Assembly: GCA_020635905.1 (NCBI GenBank)
Contig: JACJYV010000002.1
Coordinates: 62,001 to 126,000, forward strand
Origin: Bacteroidia bacterium
Lineage (GTDB): Bacteria; Bacteroidota; Bacteroidia; J057; JADKCL01
DNA length: 64,000 bases
Direction of reading: 5' to 3'
The translations under genes and the position numbers were made by a program. The notes beneath the pieces are model-generated. The model saw nothing but the letters and a program-made list of their open reading frames with translations, did not search any database and was not told the DNA's origin. Positions 53,385 through 61,995 of the stretch are shown one piece after another. Positions within the stretch are counted from its first letter, which is position 1, and each line of letters starts with the position of its first letter.

Positions 53385-53900
53385 TCAGTGCAGGCTGGCT
53401 ACATTGGATTGGAAATCACCCCATTGAGGATCGGACAATTGTACCCGATAAAATTTGTAACCAGACCGGGAAGAATCCACAAACGAAAACCCCTGAGGCG
53501 AACGCAATAATTTCGAGGCTGGCTGGTCTTTAATGGTTAAAAAATTTCGCCCGTCGTGACTTCCTGAAACCCGAAACGCAGCTGATACAGGCGTTTCACG
53601 GGAAATCCACTCCAGCTTTACGCTTTCATTTTGGGCCCGGGCTTTCAGATGAGCAATCTCAGGCGAAGGGCCTGGTCCGCAAAGGGTCAATTGCTCTTGC
53701 TCTTCACTTTGGATAAAAATTTCGCCCCTGCCGGAAAAATGGTCTTCCTCCAAGGCCGGGGAACGTGGGATAAAAAACTCAGTTTCAGATGTGGAAGGGG
53801 CCGAAATCTGCTTTTCCAGCGGAAAAATGGAGGAAAGCAGCAGCCCAGACAAGAGAAAAAGAGCGAAAACGATTCCAAGGAATCCGTAAATCTCTTTCAT
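53385..53900 (-). CDS. Membrane-anchored protein with fibronectin-like domain
   Basis: 171 residues from the ATG at 53900 (MKEIYGFLGIVFALFLLSG); a TTG two codons upstream is the alternative. One N-terminal signal/anchor helix, a low-complexity linker (~30-80), then a domain of the type that precedes T9SS tails (VKLEWISRETPVSAAFRVSGSHDGRNF ... YKFYRVQLSDPQWGDFQSN). It ends there, without a sorting domain. The likely location is the periplasm or surface. No named family. Confidence 0.6.
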   Translation of the reverse strand: MKEIYGFLGIVFALFLLSGLLLSSIFPLEKQISAPSTSETEFFIPRSPALEEDHFSGRGEIFIQSEEQEQLTLCGPGPSPEIAHLKARAQNESVKLEWISRETPVSAAFRVSGSHDGRNFLTIKDQPASKLLRSPQGFSFVDSSRSGYKFYRVQLSDPQWGDFQSNVASLH

Positions 53901-54264
53901 GATCAACGCGAAGATAAAGATTGTTAGAAACTTGCACTAAATGGTAAAATGAGTTGGATAAAGGATAATTTAAGGCAATTTTCGGGAGGGGAAAATAATA
54001 ATTCGTGCCGGGCTGAGAAGGAGGAGTTAGAATTGGTACAATTTTGGAGGCGATTCCTTCCGGGAGGTTTGCATTTGCCAAAAAAGAACGTCTCCTTCAA
54101 CACTTATCCCCAAAATGAGTCAGGAAAGGTTTTGTTTTAAAAAGTTAATTTTTTCAAGGGCTTCTCCTTCAAAATCCCTTCCAGGGTGCACTTCTGAGCC
54201 ATGAAAGATTTCTCCTGAAATTCAGAATTTTTCCAGCCTCAATTTAAATGCTTATTTTTACCAT
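53901..54264. other. 364-bp intergenic region upstream of the barrel-like gene
   Basis: AT-rich, with several short overlapping ORFs but none with convincing composition. No repeat or clear promoter was recognised. Confidence 0.4.
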
Positions 54265-54987
54265 ATGATTTCCTTGCAAAACAACCCTTTGCTTTCAAAA
54301 TTGACCCCAAATTTCTCCCTTTCCAGATTCCTGGTGCTGACCCTGATTTTTATCAGCGCAGGTTGGGGTTCGGGTAATCTGTTTGCTCAGTATCATCTGG
54401 GAGAAATTGGTCTGACCGCTGGTGGCGGGGCAGCCCTTCCCCTGAGTCCTCAGGGGTTGAAGACTGGCCTGGGTTTGAACGGTACTTTGTTTTATTCCCA
54501 CTGGTCCTGTGGCAAACGCTATGGCTACCACGCCACGGTGGGCTATACCTGGCTGGGCTACGCCCAGAAATCAGGTCAGGAATTTCTGCCCTATTTTACT
54601 TCTTCCCAAAACGACGGGGCCATTCGTACTTCCTATGTGCATGCAGGGTTTTATTTTAAGCTGCGCAAAAACGAGTTTGTCCGCAATCAGGAGACTTCCT
54701 ACCTGATGGGAGCCAGATTTCACCTGCTGGCGCAAGCCCAGGGCAGAAATATTACAGGAAATTCAACCTCTTTGTCCAATAAGGCCAACCTGCTGGTTCC
54801 AGCCATCCACCTGGCGGTTTGGTTCAAGCGAAAAATCAAAAAACAGGCCTTCTATGTGGCACCTGGCATGGATATTTTGCTTTTGGCTCAGTTGAGAGGT
54901 GCGTCAGAAAATCTCATTTCCCTCTATCCTCACCTCAATCTGGGCTATACTTTCTGGAATTCCAAAATGCCCCGATTTAAGAAGTAA
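54265..54987 (+). CDS. Outer-membrane beta-barrel-like hypothetical protein
   Basis: 240 residues. A rather long N-terminal region ends in a signal peptide (SRFLVLTLIFISAGW ... LFAQYHLGEIGLTAGGGAALPL). Alternating strand patterns with Gly/Tyr turns follow (YGYHATVGYTWLGYAQK; TSYVHAGFYFKLRKNEF; HLAVWFKRKIKKQAFYVAPGMD), ending with a short basic tail. An 8-10-strand outer-membrane barrel of the OmpW/PorT-like sort is likely, though no exact family is recognised. It stands alone, about 300 bp from its neighbours. Confidence 0.6.
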   Translation: MISLQNNPLLSKLTPNFSLSRFLVLTLIFISAGWGSGNLFAQYHLGEIGLTAGGGAALPLSPQGLKTGLGLNGTLFYSHWSCGKRYGYHATVGYTWLGYAQKSGQEFLPYFTSSQNDGAIRTSYVHAGFYFKLRKNEFVRNQETSYLMGARFHLLAQAQGRNITGNSTSLSNKANLLVPAIHLAVWFKRKIKKQAFYVAPGMDILLLAQLRGASENLISLYPHLNLGYTFWNSKMPRFKK

Positions 54988-55286
54988 GCGTAAGGGAATC
55001 CTCCGATCATTCTCTGTTTTAAAACACTGATTCTCTGGGTCCTCGGTTTGTGGTGCGGAAAAATACCTGGTGTCGCTTATTGGAAGCATCATTTCGAAAA
55101 ATTAAAAAATCAAACTAAAACGACCTGCTTAGCGATCTTCGCCACTCCACCCAACGCAACGTGGACCCAGGATTCTATGCGACCTCTGCGATACCTAACC
55201 ATCTAACCCAACCCTCACCCCCAAAATAGACCTGGGCCAGAACGATGTCCGGCCCAGGATTTTTAAAAGATATTTGGTTTGCCCGT
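54988..55286. other. 299-bp convergent intergenic region with repeat remnants
   Basis: Near 55125-55190 the words GCGATCTTCGCCACTCC, CCTCTGCGATACC and CTAACCATCTAACCC echo the Cys/TTAG-type repeats at 34 kb and 2.7 kb, much degraded. The HtrA terminator occupies the right end. No gene. Confidence 0.4.
55223..55258 (-). terminator. Probable terminator of the HtrA gene (bidirectional)
   Basis: CCTGGGCC (55231-55238) and GGCCCAGG (55251-55258) form an 8-bp GC-rich stem with a 12-nt loop. On the minus strand TCTATTTT follows, and on the plus strand ATTTTT follows. It lies 28 bp after the HtrA stop. Confidence 0.65.
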
Positions 55287-56720
55287 TCAGAATCCGAAAG
55301 AGTGGAATTCCTTCTCACCTTCGGGGTTGTATCCTTCAACGGTAACTCTTCCATCCGCGTTGTCCATGGCTTTTTCCACTTCCTCAATGGAATCCACAGG
55401 CTTGCGATTGAGTTTGGTAATAATAAATCCTTCGGGGATTTCCATTTTCTTGAGCACGCCACCGTCAATGCGACGGACTTTAACGCCTTGCCTGATGCCC
55501 AGTTTGCTTTTTTCAGCTGAGGTAAGATTCACAATCTCACCACCCAGCATATTTTTACTGGAAGCTATTTCATCTTTCTTCACCAGACGGGTTTCACCGT
55601 TCAGGTTGCGCAGTTTCACGGATTGGGACTTCAGGTTGTCGCCGCGGTAAAAATTGACCGCCACTTCGTCGCCAGGGCGTTTTTGGCCAATCACTTCCTG
55701 CAATTCGGCCGTATTACCCACTGCAATTCCATCAATGGAGACAATCACGTCGCCCGACTCAATGCCCGAGGAAGCGGCTGCTCCGTTGGGCAGTACCCGG
55801 TCCACGTAAACGCCTTCAAGGGTAGCCAGGTCTTTGTCTTTGGCGAAAACCTGGTCAATGTCACGGATTTGCACGCCCAGAATTCCTTTCTGCACGGTTC
55901 CAAATTCCTTGAGATCGGCCACGATCTTGCGCACCAGGTTACTGGGCACGGCAAAGGAATATCCAGCGTAAGAACCTGTTTCTGAGGCAATCGCGGTATT
56001 GATCCCGACCAGCTGGCCTTTGGTATTGATCAAAGCGCCACCTGAGTTGCCCGGGTTTACGGCGGCATCTGTTTGGATAAAGGATTCGATCGAGTAATTC
56101 TGACCTTTGAGCAGATTCAGGCTGCGGCCTTTGGCAGAGACAATCCCGGCGGTCACGGTGGAGGTGAGGTTGAAGGGGTTGCCCACGGCCAGTACCCATT
56201 CCCCGATCTGGACCTGGTCTGAGTTGCCAAATTCCAGGAAAGGCAGGCCTGCCTCCTCAATTTTGACCAGAGCCAGGTCAGTGGTTGGGTCGGCGCCCAC
56301 CACAGTTCCCTTAAAGGTACGCTTGTCCTGCAGCACCACCTCGATCTCCTTCGCATCGTCGATCACGTGGTTGTTGGTGGCAATGTAGCCATCCTGGGAG
56401 ATGATCACCCCGGACCCGGCAGATTGCCTGGGCCCCATCTGGCCGGGAAAGCCAAACAGATCCTTCCAGGGATCATTTGTGCTTTGGCTTTCGCCATAGC
56501 TGGACTTGATGTGGACCACGGCCGGGGTCGAGAGGCTGGACGCCTGCACAAAGTCAGGTGTTTCAACCACATGAGCGCCAGTTGAAGTCGTGAGATTGAC
56601 CCGTTGAACGGGGGATTCTATGATTTGGGGAGGTTGGTTTTCCTGGGTCAGGACGATGGCTCCTGCACCCACGGCGGCACCAAAAGCCGCGATCAGAAAA
56701 GTTCCAATGGTTTTTTTCAT
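55287..56720 (-). CDS. degP: HtrA/DegP-family periplasmic serine protease
   Basis: 477 residues. An N-terminal signal anchor (GTFLIAAFGAAVGAGAIVL), a trypsin-like domain with catalytic His118 (TNNHV), Asp148 (PTTDLAL) and Ser226 (GNSGGAL), a first PDZ domain (GILGVQIRDIDQ ... LPNGAAASSGIESGDVIVSIDG) and a second, shorter PDZ near the C-terminus (GVKVRRIDGGVLKKMEIPEGFIITKL). It degrades or refolds damaged envelope proteins. DegQ is an equally fair name. Single-gene unit with its own terminator. Confidence 0.92.
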   Translation of the reverse strand: MKKTIGTFLIAAFGAAVGAGAIVLTQENQPPQIIESPVQRVNLTTSTGAHVVETPDFVQASSLSTPAVVHIKSSYGESQSTNDPWKDLFGFPGQMGPRQSAGSGVIISQDGYIATNNHVIDDAKEIEVVLQDKRTFKGTVVGADPTTDLALVKIEEAGLPFLEFGNSDQVQIGEWVLAVGNPFNLTSTVTAGIVSAKGRSLNLLKGQNYSIESFIQTDAAVNPGNSGGALINTKGQLVGINTAIASETGSYAGYSFAVPSNLVRKIVADLKEFGTVQKGILGVQIRDIDQVFAKDKDLATLEGVYVDRVLPNGAAASSGIESGDVIVSIDGIAVGNTAELQEVIGQKRPGDEVAVNFYRGDNLKSQSVKLRNLNGETRLVKKDEIASSKNMLGGEIVNLTSAEKSKLGIRQGVKVRRIDGGVLKKMEIPEGFIITKLNRKPVDSIEEVEKAMDNADGRVTVEGYNPEGEKEFHSFGF

Positions 56721-56870
56721 GTCAGTTTTTCTTTTCGGTAAAGTTTTAACGAATGAAATTGGAATGTGGTTTCAGACGTGTTGATAAAACGGACGACAGG
56801 GTGGGATTATTTTGTAAAAATGCCTCTCCTTCGTGGGTGATTTTCGGGCTGTTCGTTTAAATTTTCCCAC

Positions 56871-56902
56871 AAAAAAATCCTGCCTCCTGAAAATGAGGGG
56901 CA
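56871..56902 (-). terminator. Possible terminator of the nucleotidyltransferase gene
   Basis: On the minus strand TGCCCCTC-ATTTTCAG-GAGGCA forms an imperfect stem followed by GGATTTTTTT. It lies 54 bp after the stop at 56956. Confidence 0.5.
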
Positions 56903-56955
56903 AAAATTTTGCACTAAAAATGGGGAGGGAAGGGAATAATCCCCGGGAATTTTAA

Positions 56956-57768
56956 TCAGAGGTCCAAAAACTTAATATCCTCCTGCGCCTTGTGATAATC
57001 ATCCATTTGCCCGATGTCAATCCAGTATTCCAGCAGGGGGAAAGTGGAAACCTTCAGGCCTGCCTCAATGGCTTTTTCGATCAGGTCAATGGCATCAAAG
57101 CGGGTGTCACGGGGAATCAGTTCCAGCACTTCCTGTTTGATGAAGTACATACCCGTGTTGATGTAATAGGTATAATTGGGTTTTTCCTTGATGGAGCGCA
57201 CCACATTTCCGTTGTCCATTTCGAGAATCCCGTAGGGAAGATTGACGCGGTAGGGAATGGAAGCCACGGCAATGTCCGCATCCTGCTCCAGAAAAAATGC
57301 ATAAAAACGCTCAAAATTGATGGTGGTCAGCAGGTCGCCGTTGATTACCAGAATGTCCGTAAAGCGAAATTCCTCTTTCAGGGCCACCCCGCCAATGGTG
57401 CCGAGGGGAGAATTTTCAAACAGGTACTGAATATCCAGCCCCCGCTTTTCTCCATCGCCAAAATAGGCTTCCACCTGTTCGCCCAGGTAATTGAGGCAAA
57501 AAGTAAAATTTCTGATCCCGATTTTTTGCAGGCGGTCGATCTGGTATTCCACAATGGGTTTCATGCCCACCTGGAGCAAAGGTTTGGGACAGGAATCGGT
57601 CAGAGGTTTCAACCTTTCGCCGCGGCCTCCAGCCATAACCACCACCTCAAAGGGCAACAGGGAAGGCCGGGCAGAGTTTTCTTTCCTGGTTTGAGTCCCG
57701 ATTTCATTCGGGAGAGATTTTCCTGTTGCTGTGGAATGGGAAATGCGAAGCAGTTTAATTTCTTTCAT
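56956..57768 (-). CDS. Sugar-1-phosphate nucleotidyltransferase
   Basis: 270 residues. About 40 N-terminal residues of low conservation precede the signature VVVMAGGRGERLKPLTDSCPKPLL with the GGRGxR phosphate loop and the PKP lysine. IVEYQIDRL, LGTIGGVAL, ILVINGDLL and YINTGMYFI follow as in GlmU/RfbA/HddC-like enzymes. It probably makes an NDP-sugar for surface glycans or lipopolysaccharide; the sugar cannot be named. The start at 57768 is the only ATG upstream of the core, so the extension may be real. Confidence 0.85.
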   Translation of the reverse strand: MKEIKLLRISHSTATGKSLPNEIGTQTRKENSARPSLLPFEVVVMAGGRGERLKPLTDSCPKPLLQVGMKPIVEYQIDRLQKIGIRNFTFCLNYLGEQVEAYFGDGEKRGLDIQYLFENSPLGTIGGVALKEEFRFTDILVINGDLLTTINFERFYAFFLEQDADIAVASIPYRVNLPYGILEMDNGNVVRSIKEKPNYTYYINTGMYFIKQEVLELIPRDTRFDAIDLIEKAIEAGLKVSTFPLLEYWIDIGQMDDYHKAQEDIKFLDL

Positions 57769-57846
57769 TCAAATAAGATTCACATCCTGCAATGTACATT
57801 GGTTGACTATGCTGCAGCTTCAGACAAATTCCAAAGCATAAATATA

Positions 57847-57861
57847 ACGAATAAAATTCGT
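57847..57861. promoter_or_regulatory. Short perfect inverted repeat between divergent genes
   Basis: ACGAAT-AAA-ATTCGT lies midway between the starts of the nucleotidyltransferase gene and hflX. TACTTTTG (57905-57912), a match to the -7 consensus, lies between it and hflX. A possible operator; support is weak. Confidence 0.25.
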
Positions 57862-57932
57862 ATTTTTATTATGATTTCCCACGTTACAATTGGGTTACAG
57901 AGATTACTTTTGCGGGGAATTATCATTTATAC

Positions 57933-59105
57933 ATGGTCCATTTAGACGAAAAATTAGACAAAACCGGGATTGAAAAAGCAGTTCTGGTCGGGGTTTGGAA
58001 CCGTAAAAATCCAGAGGAAAAGGTGCGGGATTATCTGGACGAACTGACTTTGCTGACGGAAACGGCAGGTGCCCAAACCATGAAAATCTTCATGCAAAAG
58101 GTTGAAAAGCTCAATTCTGCGACCCTGCTGGGTTCAGGAAAGCTGGAAGAAATCAAGGCCTATGTGGACGAGGAAAAAATTGATCTGGTGGTATTTGACG
58201 AAGATTTGAGTCCGTCTCAGGTTCGCAATATCGACAAGATTCTCAATGTCAAAGTGCTGGATCGCAGCGGAATTATCCTGCATATTTTTTCCGAGCGGGC
58301 ACGTACCGCCCAGGCCCGCGCCCAGGTGGACCTGGCCCAGCTCCAGTACATGCTGCCCCGCCTCACAGGTCTGTGGACCCACTTGTCCAAGCAAAAAGGG
58401 GGTATCGGGCTCAAGGGAGCAGGGGAAAAGGAGATTGAAACGGACCGCAGGATTATCCGGGACAAGATTTCCCTGCTGAAGAAGCAACTGGAAAAAATCG
58501 ACAAGCAAAATGCAACCCGTCGCAAGGACCGCGCAGAAATGATCCGCGTTTCCCTGGTCGGCTATACCAACGCAGGCAAATCCACCCTCATGAATACCCT
58601 GGCCAAGTCAGATGTATTTGCCGAGGACAAACTGTTTGCCACGCTCGACACCACCGTGCGCAAACTGGTCTGGGAAAATATTCCTTTCCTGATTTCAGAT
58701 ACGGTTGGATTTATCCGCAAACTGCCCCACGGACTGATCGAATGCTTCAAATCCACCCTGGATGAAGCCCGCGAGTCAGACATCCTGTTGCATGTGGTGG
58801 ACCTTTCTCACCCGGGTTTTCAGGACCAGATTCGCACGGTTAATGAAACCCTTTCTGAGCTGGGCGCAAACCAAAAGAGCACTTTGGTGGTTTTCAATAA
58901 AATTGACCGCCTTTCTCCCGAAGAACTCGCCGAAATGAAGGAATCGTACATGAAGAAGGAAAATATGCCTGCAGTATTCGTTTCTGCGGCCAATCGCCTC
59001 AATCTGGAAGAACTTCGGGAACATTTGCTGGAAGAAGTCAAGCAAATGTACAGTGTGCGTTACCCTTTCGCGGCGCACCAGGGCTGGTCACAATACAAAG
59101 AATAG
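57933..59105 (+). CDS. hflX: HflX GTPase (ribosome rescue/splitting)
   Basis: 390 residues. The N-terminal HflX domain (AVLVGVW ... AGAQTMKIFMQKVEKLNSATLLGSGKLEEI) is followed by the linker coiled coil and GGIGLKGAGEKEIETDRR. The G domain follows with G1 GYTNAGKST, G2/G3 FATLDTTVRKL and DTVGFI, and G4 NKID. It splits stalled 70S ribosomes under stress. The DUF2480 gene begins 1 bp after its stop, so the two are co-transcribed. Confidence 0.94.
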   Translation: MVHLDEKLDKTGIEKAVLVGVWNRKNPEEKVRDYLDELTLLTETAGAQTMKIFMQKVEKLNSATLLGSGKLEEIKAYVDEEKIDLVVFDEDLSPSQVRNIDKILNVKVLDRSGIILHIFSERARTAQARAQVDLAQLQYMLPRLTGLWTHLSKQKGGIGLKGAGEKEIETDRRIIRDKISLLKKQLEKIDKQNATRRKDRAEMIRVSLVGYTNAGKSTLMNTLAKSDVFAEDKLFATLDTTVRKLVWENIPFLISDTVGFIRKLPHGLIECFKSTLDEARESDILLHVVDLSHPGFQDQIRTVNETLSELGANQKSTLVVFNKIDRLSPEELAEMKESYMKKENMPAVFVSAANRLNLEELREHLLEEVKQMYSVRYPFAAHQGWSQYKE

Positions 59106-59106
59106 C

Positions 59107-59610
59107 ATGGCCGAAGAAATTGTCAACCGCATTGCCCTGAGCCCCCTGGTCACCTATGATCTGGCGGACCTTTACACGCCCGGGGAAAGGGTTTTTCTGG
59201 ATATTAAGGAACAGTTGTTCATGGAGCAATTGCTGCGCGAAAAGGATTTTCGCGCTTACATAGCTTCTGAAGACTGGGAAAAATACCGCGGCAAACATGT
59301 GGCCGTGGGTTGCAGTGTGGATGCGATCATTCCCGTTTGGGCCTACATGATGCTGGCTACCCAGCTCGAACCCGTGGCCGCCAGCGTGGTCTTTGGCGAC
59401 CTGGCCGAATTGGAAAAACAGCTTTTTCTGCACAAACTGGCCCAACTTGATTTCACCCGGTTTGAAGGAAAAAAAGTGGTGATCAAAGGCTGTGGCGACA
59501 TTCACATTCCTGAATCCGTGTTTGTGGAGGCCACCCGTCGCTTCCGTCAGGTTGCCAGCAAAATTATGTACGGGGAGCCCTGCTCTACTGTACCTGTTTG
59601 GAAAAAGTAG
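59107..59610 (+). CDS. DUF2480-family protein
   Basis: 167 residues from the ATG at 59107 (MAEEIVNRIALSPLVTYDLADLY), which is preferred over a frame extending into hflX. A soluble protein with conserved YDLADLY, LFMEQLLREKDFR, VAVGCSVDAIIPVWAYMM, VVIKGCGDIHIPESVFVEATR and a final CSTVPVWK. These match the Bacteroidota family DUF2480. The paired Cys residues and WAYM block suggest a ligand or metal pocket; the function is unknown. Coupled to hflX. Confidence 0.82.
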   Translation: MAEEIVNRIALSPLVTYDLADLYTPGERVFLDIKEQLFMEQLLREKDFRAYIASEDWEKYRGKHVAVGCSVDAIIPVWAYMMLATQLEPVAASVVFGDLAELEKQLFLHKLAQLDFTRFEGKKVVIKGCGDIHIPESVFVEATRRFRQVASKIMYGEPCSTVPVWKK

Positions 59611-59629
59611 GATTCCCAAGGGTGGTGGT

Positions 59630-59645
59630 CAAGGACATGTCCTTG
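59630..59645. repeat. 16-bp perfect palindrome between convergent genes
   Basis: CAAGGACATGTCCTTG is centred between the DUF2480 gene (stop 59610) and the cytochrome gene (stop 59680). No T run flanks it. It could be a recombination or repeat-family core. Confidence 0.4.
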
Positions 59646-59679
59646 CCTTACAAAACCAGGTATATTCCCGATTTTAGAT

Positions 59680-61770
59680 CTATTCTTCAGCCACCTCACA
59701 ACCCGACCAATCAGGAGTTGTTTCTCCATTTTCAGCCGCGATGTATTCATAGATAGCCTGGATGTCATCTGAGGTGAAGTAAGGGAACGGGGTCATCTGG
59801 GTTCTGTTATATTCCTTATACACGGCTAAAGCAATGGGATCGCCACTTGCAATCATTTTTGGACTGTTTTGGGTAAAATCAATCAACCACTGGCAACCGC
59901 GCTTTTCGGTCATGTTGGTGAGGGCAGGCCCGATCATGTCCCGGTCCGTTTTGTGGCAGACTGAACAGTGTTCGATAAAGAGCATGCGCCCCTTATTACA
60001 GCAGGGGTTGGCGGTAAACCACAATCGTTGCATCATGGCCTGCTCCTCTGTGTGTTGTTCCAGCCTTTTTCGCTCTTTAAATAAGGATTGCTGGTACTCC
60101 AGATCCACCTTTATCTCAGCTGATCTGGCGAAACCTGAGGTTTGAGCCAGGGCTGCTTTGAATTCCTTTGGGGTAGCGAGGGTAAGGGTGAATTCCCGTA
60201 AAAAAGGTTTTTCACCGTACAGCCAGAACAGTTGAGTCGCCACATAGCGCTCTTTTCCTTTGAAACCCACTACAACCCCGCTGGCATTTTCCTGTTTAGG
60301 CAAAGGATTTTGATCAAGGGGATTGGCTCCGTAGAAAAATTTTTGCTGATCATCTGAATTGAGGCGGGTCACCACCTGCCGCGAAGGCAAAATCAGATAG
60401 GCATAAACCTGATCCATTTCAGGGCCATTGGTTACGGAAAATTCAAGCTGCTGATAATTCCAGTTTTTGGGGGCCACGCCCGTATCCACGTTGGTCCAGC
60501 CGAGGCGGGTCAGTTCAAATCCGTAGGATTCCATGCGGGTGCGCTCACGGTCAATGAGCAACTCCTGATATTCTGCCAGGGTTTCTTCTGCAATTTGATT
60601 GGATTTTTCAAATTCCTCGCGGGCTTTTTCCTGAACCTTGTGCAGCTTTTCCCCGATGCGTTCCCGTTTACTTTCCACATACTCCTTCAAACCCGGGCCG
60701 TATTTCTTCCCGTTTTGCACCCGGGTAAGTCTTTGCCCGGCAAAGGCCTCAAATTCATCCTGAAAATTGCTGCCACTCAAGCTCTTTGCAATAGCATCGT
60801 CAATTTTCCAGAGGTCTTCATTGATGTGTTCAAGGTAGAAATCCACCAATTCGTAGCGACAACTTTGCCAGATCACCCGTAACCTGGCTTCGAATTCGCG
60901 GGTGGAAATGAGGGAATTCTGAAACTTATTGCTTTTCAGAACTTTGATCAGGGCAGGATCAATCCCACATTTTTCGGGCCTGGATGGCTGGCGAAATTCA
61001 ATGGTAGTGTCAGTTACTTCATCCGAACTTAACCAGTACCTGGTCAAAGTTCTTTCATTCAGCTCCCGGGGAATGAAAATTTCCTTGCGAATGTACTCCC
61101 AGGTGGAAAGGGCATAAAAAAGGCTGTCTTTGAGTTCAGGACTGGCTGATTTGTACTTCCTGTAAGGCAGGGATTTTTCAAGTTCAGATTCGAAATTGGG
61201 GGGATAAAAGTTCAGCAAATCCAGGTCAACTGCGGTAAGGGACCTTTCCATGGGCTCGGGATTGACCCAATCCATGCTGCCGTCAGGGGCACGAATTCCC
61301 GCGTAAACCTGCATACCTGGCTGCCGGCCGGGAGTGGGAATCTCCACATAAATGGGGTTATTGGGGTCAACTGTGAGCTGAAGACCATCTTTGGTTTGAG
61401 CATTGAGAAACAGCATGCCACCCGATTGCAGCAACATACCACCCGAAGTGGTGGTGAGATTAGCCGCCACCATATCGTCTAATCCCAAAGCTTCCAGCAG
61501 TTCGAGTTGCACGGGCTCCTTCACGGGATTTCCATTCCCATCCACCAGACTGCCTTCGGGGATAATGACCAGCACGCCTGCTTTTCCTACCACGGTATTG
61601 TCCTGCCGTGGATCAATTTCAAAAAGCTGGGTTTCAGGCAGAAAGTCCTTAAACGGATCTTCAGGACTTACTTTGTGCACGGGGTCTGCGGGAACCAATG
61701 GGGAAGTGCAACGCAGGAGGGTCAGGGCCCAAAACAGGCAAAGGAAAATTGAAAGGCTACGGATTTTCAT
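59680..61770 (-). CDS. Cytochrome c lipoprotein with ZU5-like N-terminus and long coiled coil
   Basis: 696 residues. The signal peptide ends in a lipobox-like LLRC (a less usual -1 Arg). Next is a beta-domain VGKAGVLVIIPEGSLVDGNGNPVKEPVQL, of the ZU5-like kind found in envelope proteins, continuing to ~160. A middle helical region (about 290-420) is rich in Glu/Lys/Arg with coiled-coil pattern. A beta-rich segment follows, and a class I cytochrome c domain has heme motif CSVCH at 602-606 and probable Met ligand at 659 (TQMTPF). Probably a periplasm-facing or surface electron-transfer lipoprotein. The architecture is unusual and its partner is unknown. Confidence 0.75.
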   Translation of the reverse strand: MKIRSLSIFLCLFWALTLLRCTSPLVPADPVHKVSPEDPFKDFLPETQLFEIDPRQDNTVVGKAGVLVIIPEGSLVDGNGNPVKEPVQLELLEALGLDDMVAANLTTTSGGMLLQSGGMLFLNAQTKDGLQLTVDPNNPIYVEIPTPGRQPGMQVYAGIRAPDGSMDWVNPEPMERSLTAVDLDLLNFYPPNFESELEKSLPYRKYKSASPELKDSLFYALSTWEYIRKEIFIPRELNERTLTRYWLSSDEVTDTTIEFRQPSRPEKCGIDPALIKVLKSNKFQNSLISTREFEARLRVIWQSCRYELVDFYLEHINEDLWKIDDAIAKSLSGSNFQDEFEAFAGQRLTRVQNGKKYGPGLKEYVESKRERIGEKLHKVQEKAREEFEKSNQIAEETLAEYQELLIDRERTRMESYGFELTRLGWTNVDTGVAPKNWNYQQLEFSVTNGPEMDQVYAYLILPSRQVVTRLNSDDQQKFFYGANPLDQNPLPKQENASGVVVGFKGKERYVATQLFWLYGEKPFLREFTLTLATPKEFKAALAQTSGFARSAEIKVDLEYQQSLFKERKRLEQHTEEQAMMQRLWFTANPCCNKGRMLFIEHCSVCHKTDRDMIGPALTNMTEKRGCQWLIDFTQNSPKMIASGDPIALAVYKEYNRTQMTPFPYFTSDDIQAIYEYIAAENGETTPDWSGCEVAEE

Positions 61771-61995
61771 GGTGGTCAGGTTAATTTCAGGGAAATGTTT
61801 TTAAAAATAACACAATTGTTCCCGAATGTTACAGGAATTACATTTTCCCAGGATTCTGCCGCCGTATTTTCTTTCATGTTGCAATGAATATAAACTTCGT
61901 TTCAGGGGCATTGCAGATCAAAAAAAGCCTCGTATCATTGTCCAGAGGCCAAAAACAAGGCCCATTAACCAACTAAAAATTAAAAAATTAAAGTC

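Noticed and set aside
53949..54140. 63-codon ORF in the gap before the barrel gene
   Set aside because: No start context or composition to support it.
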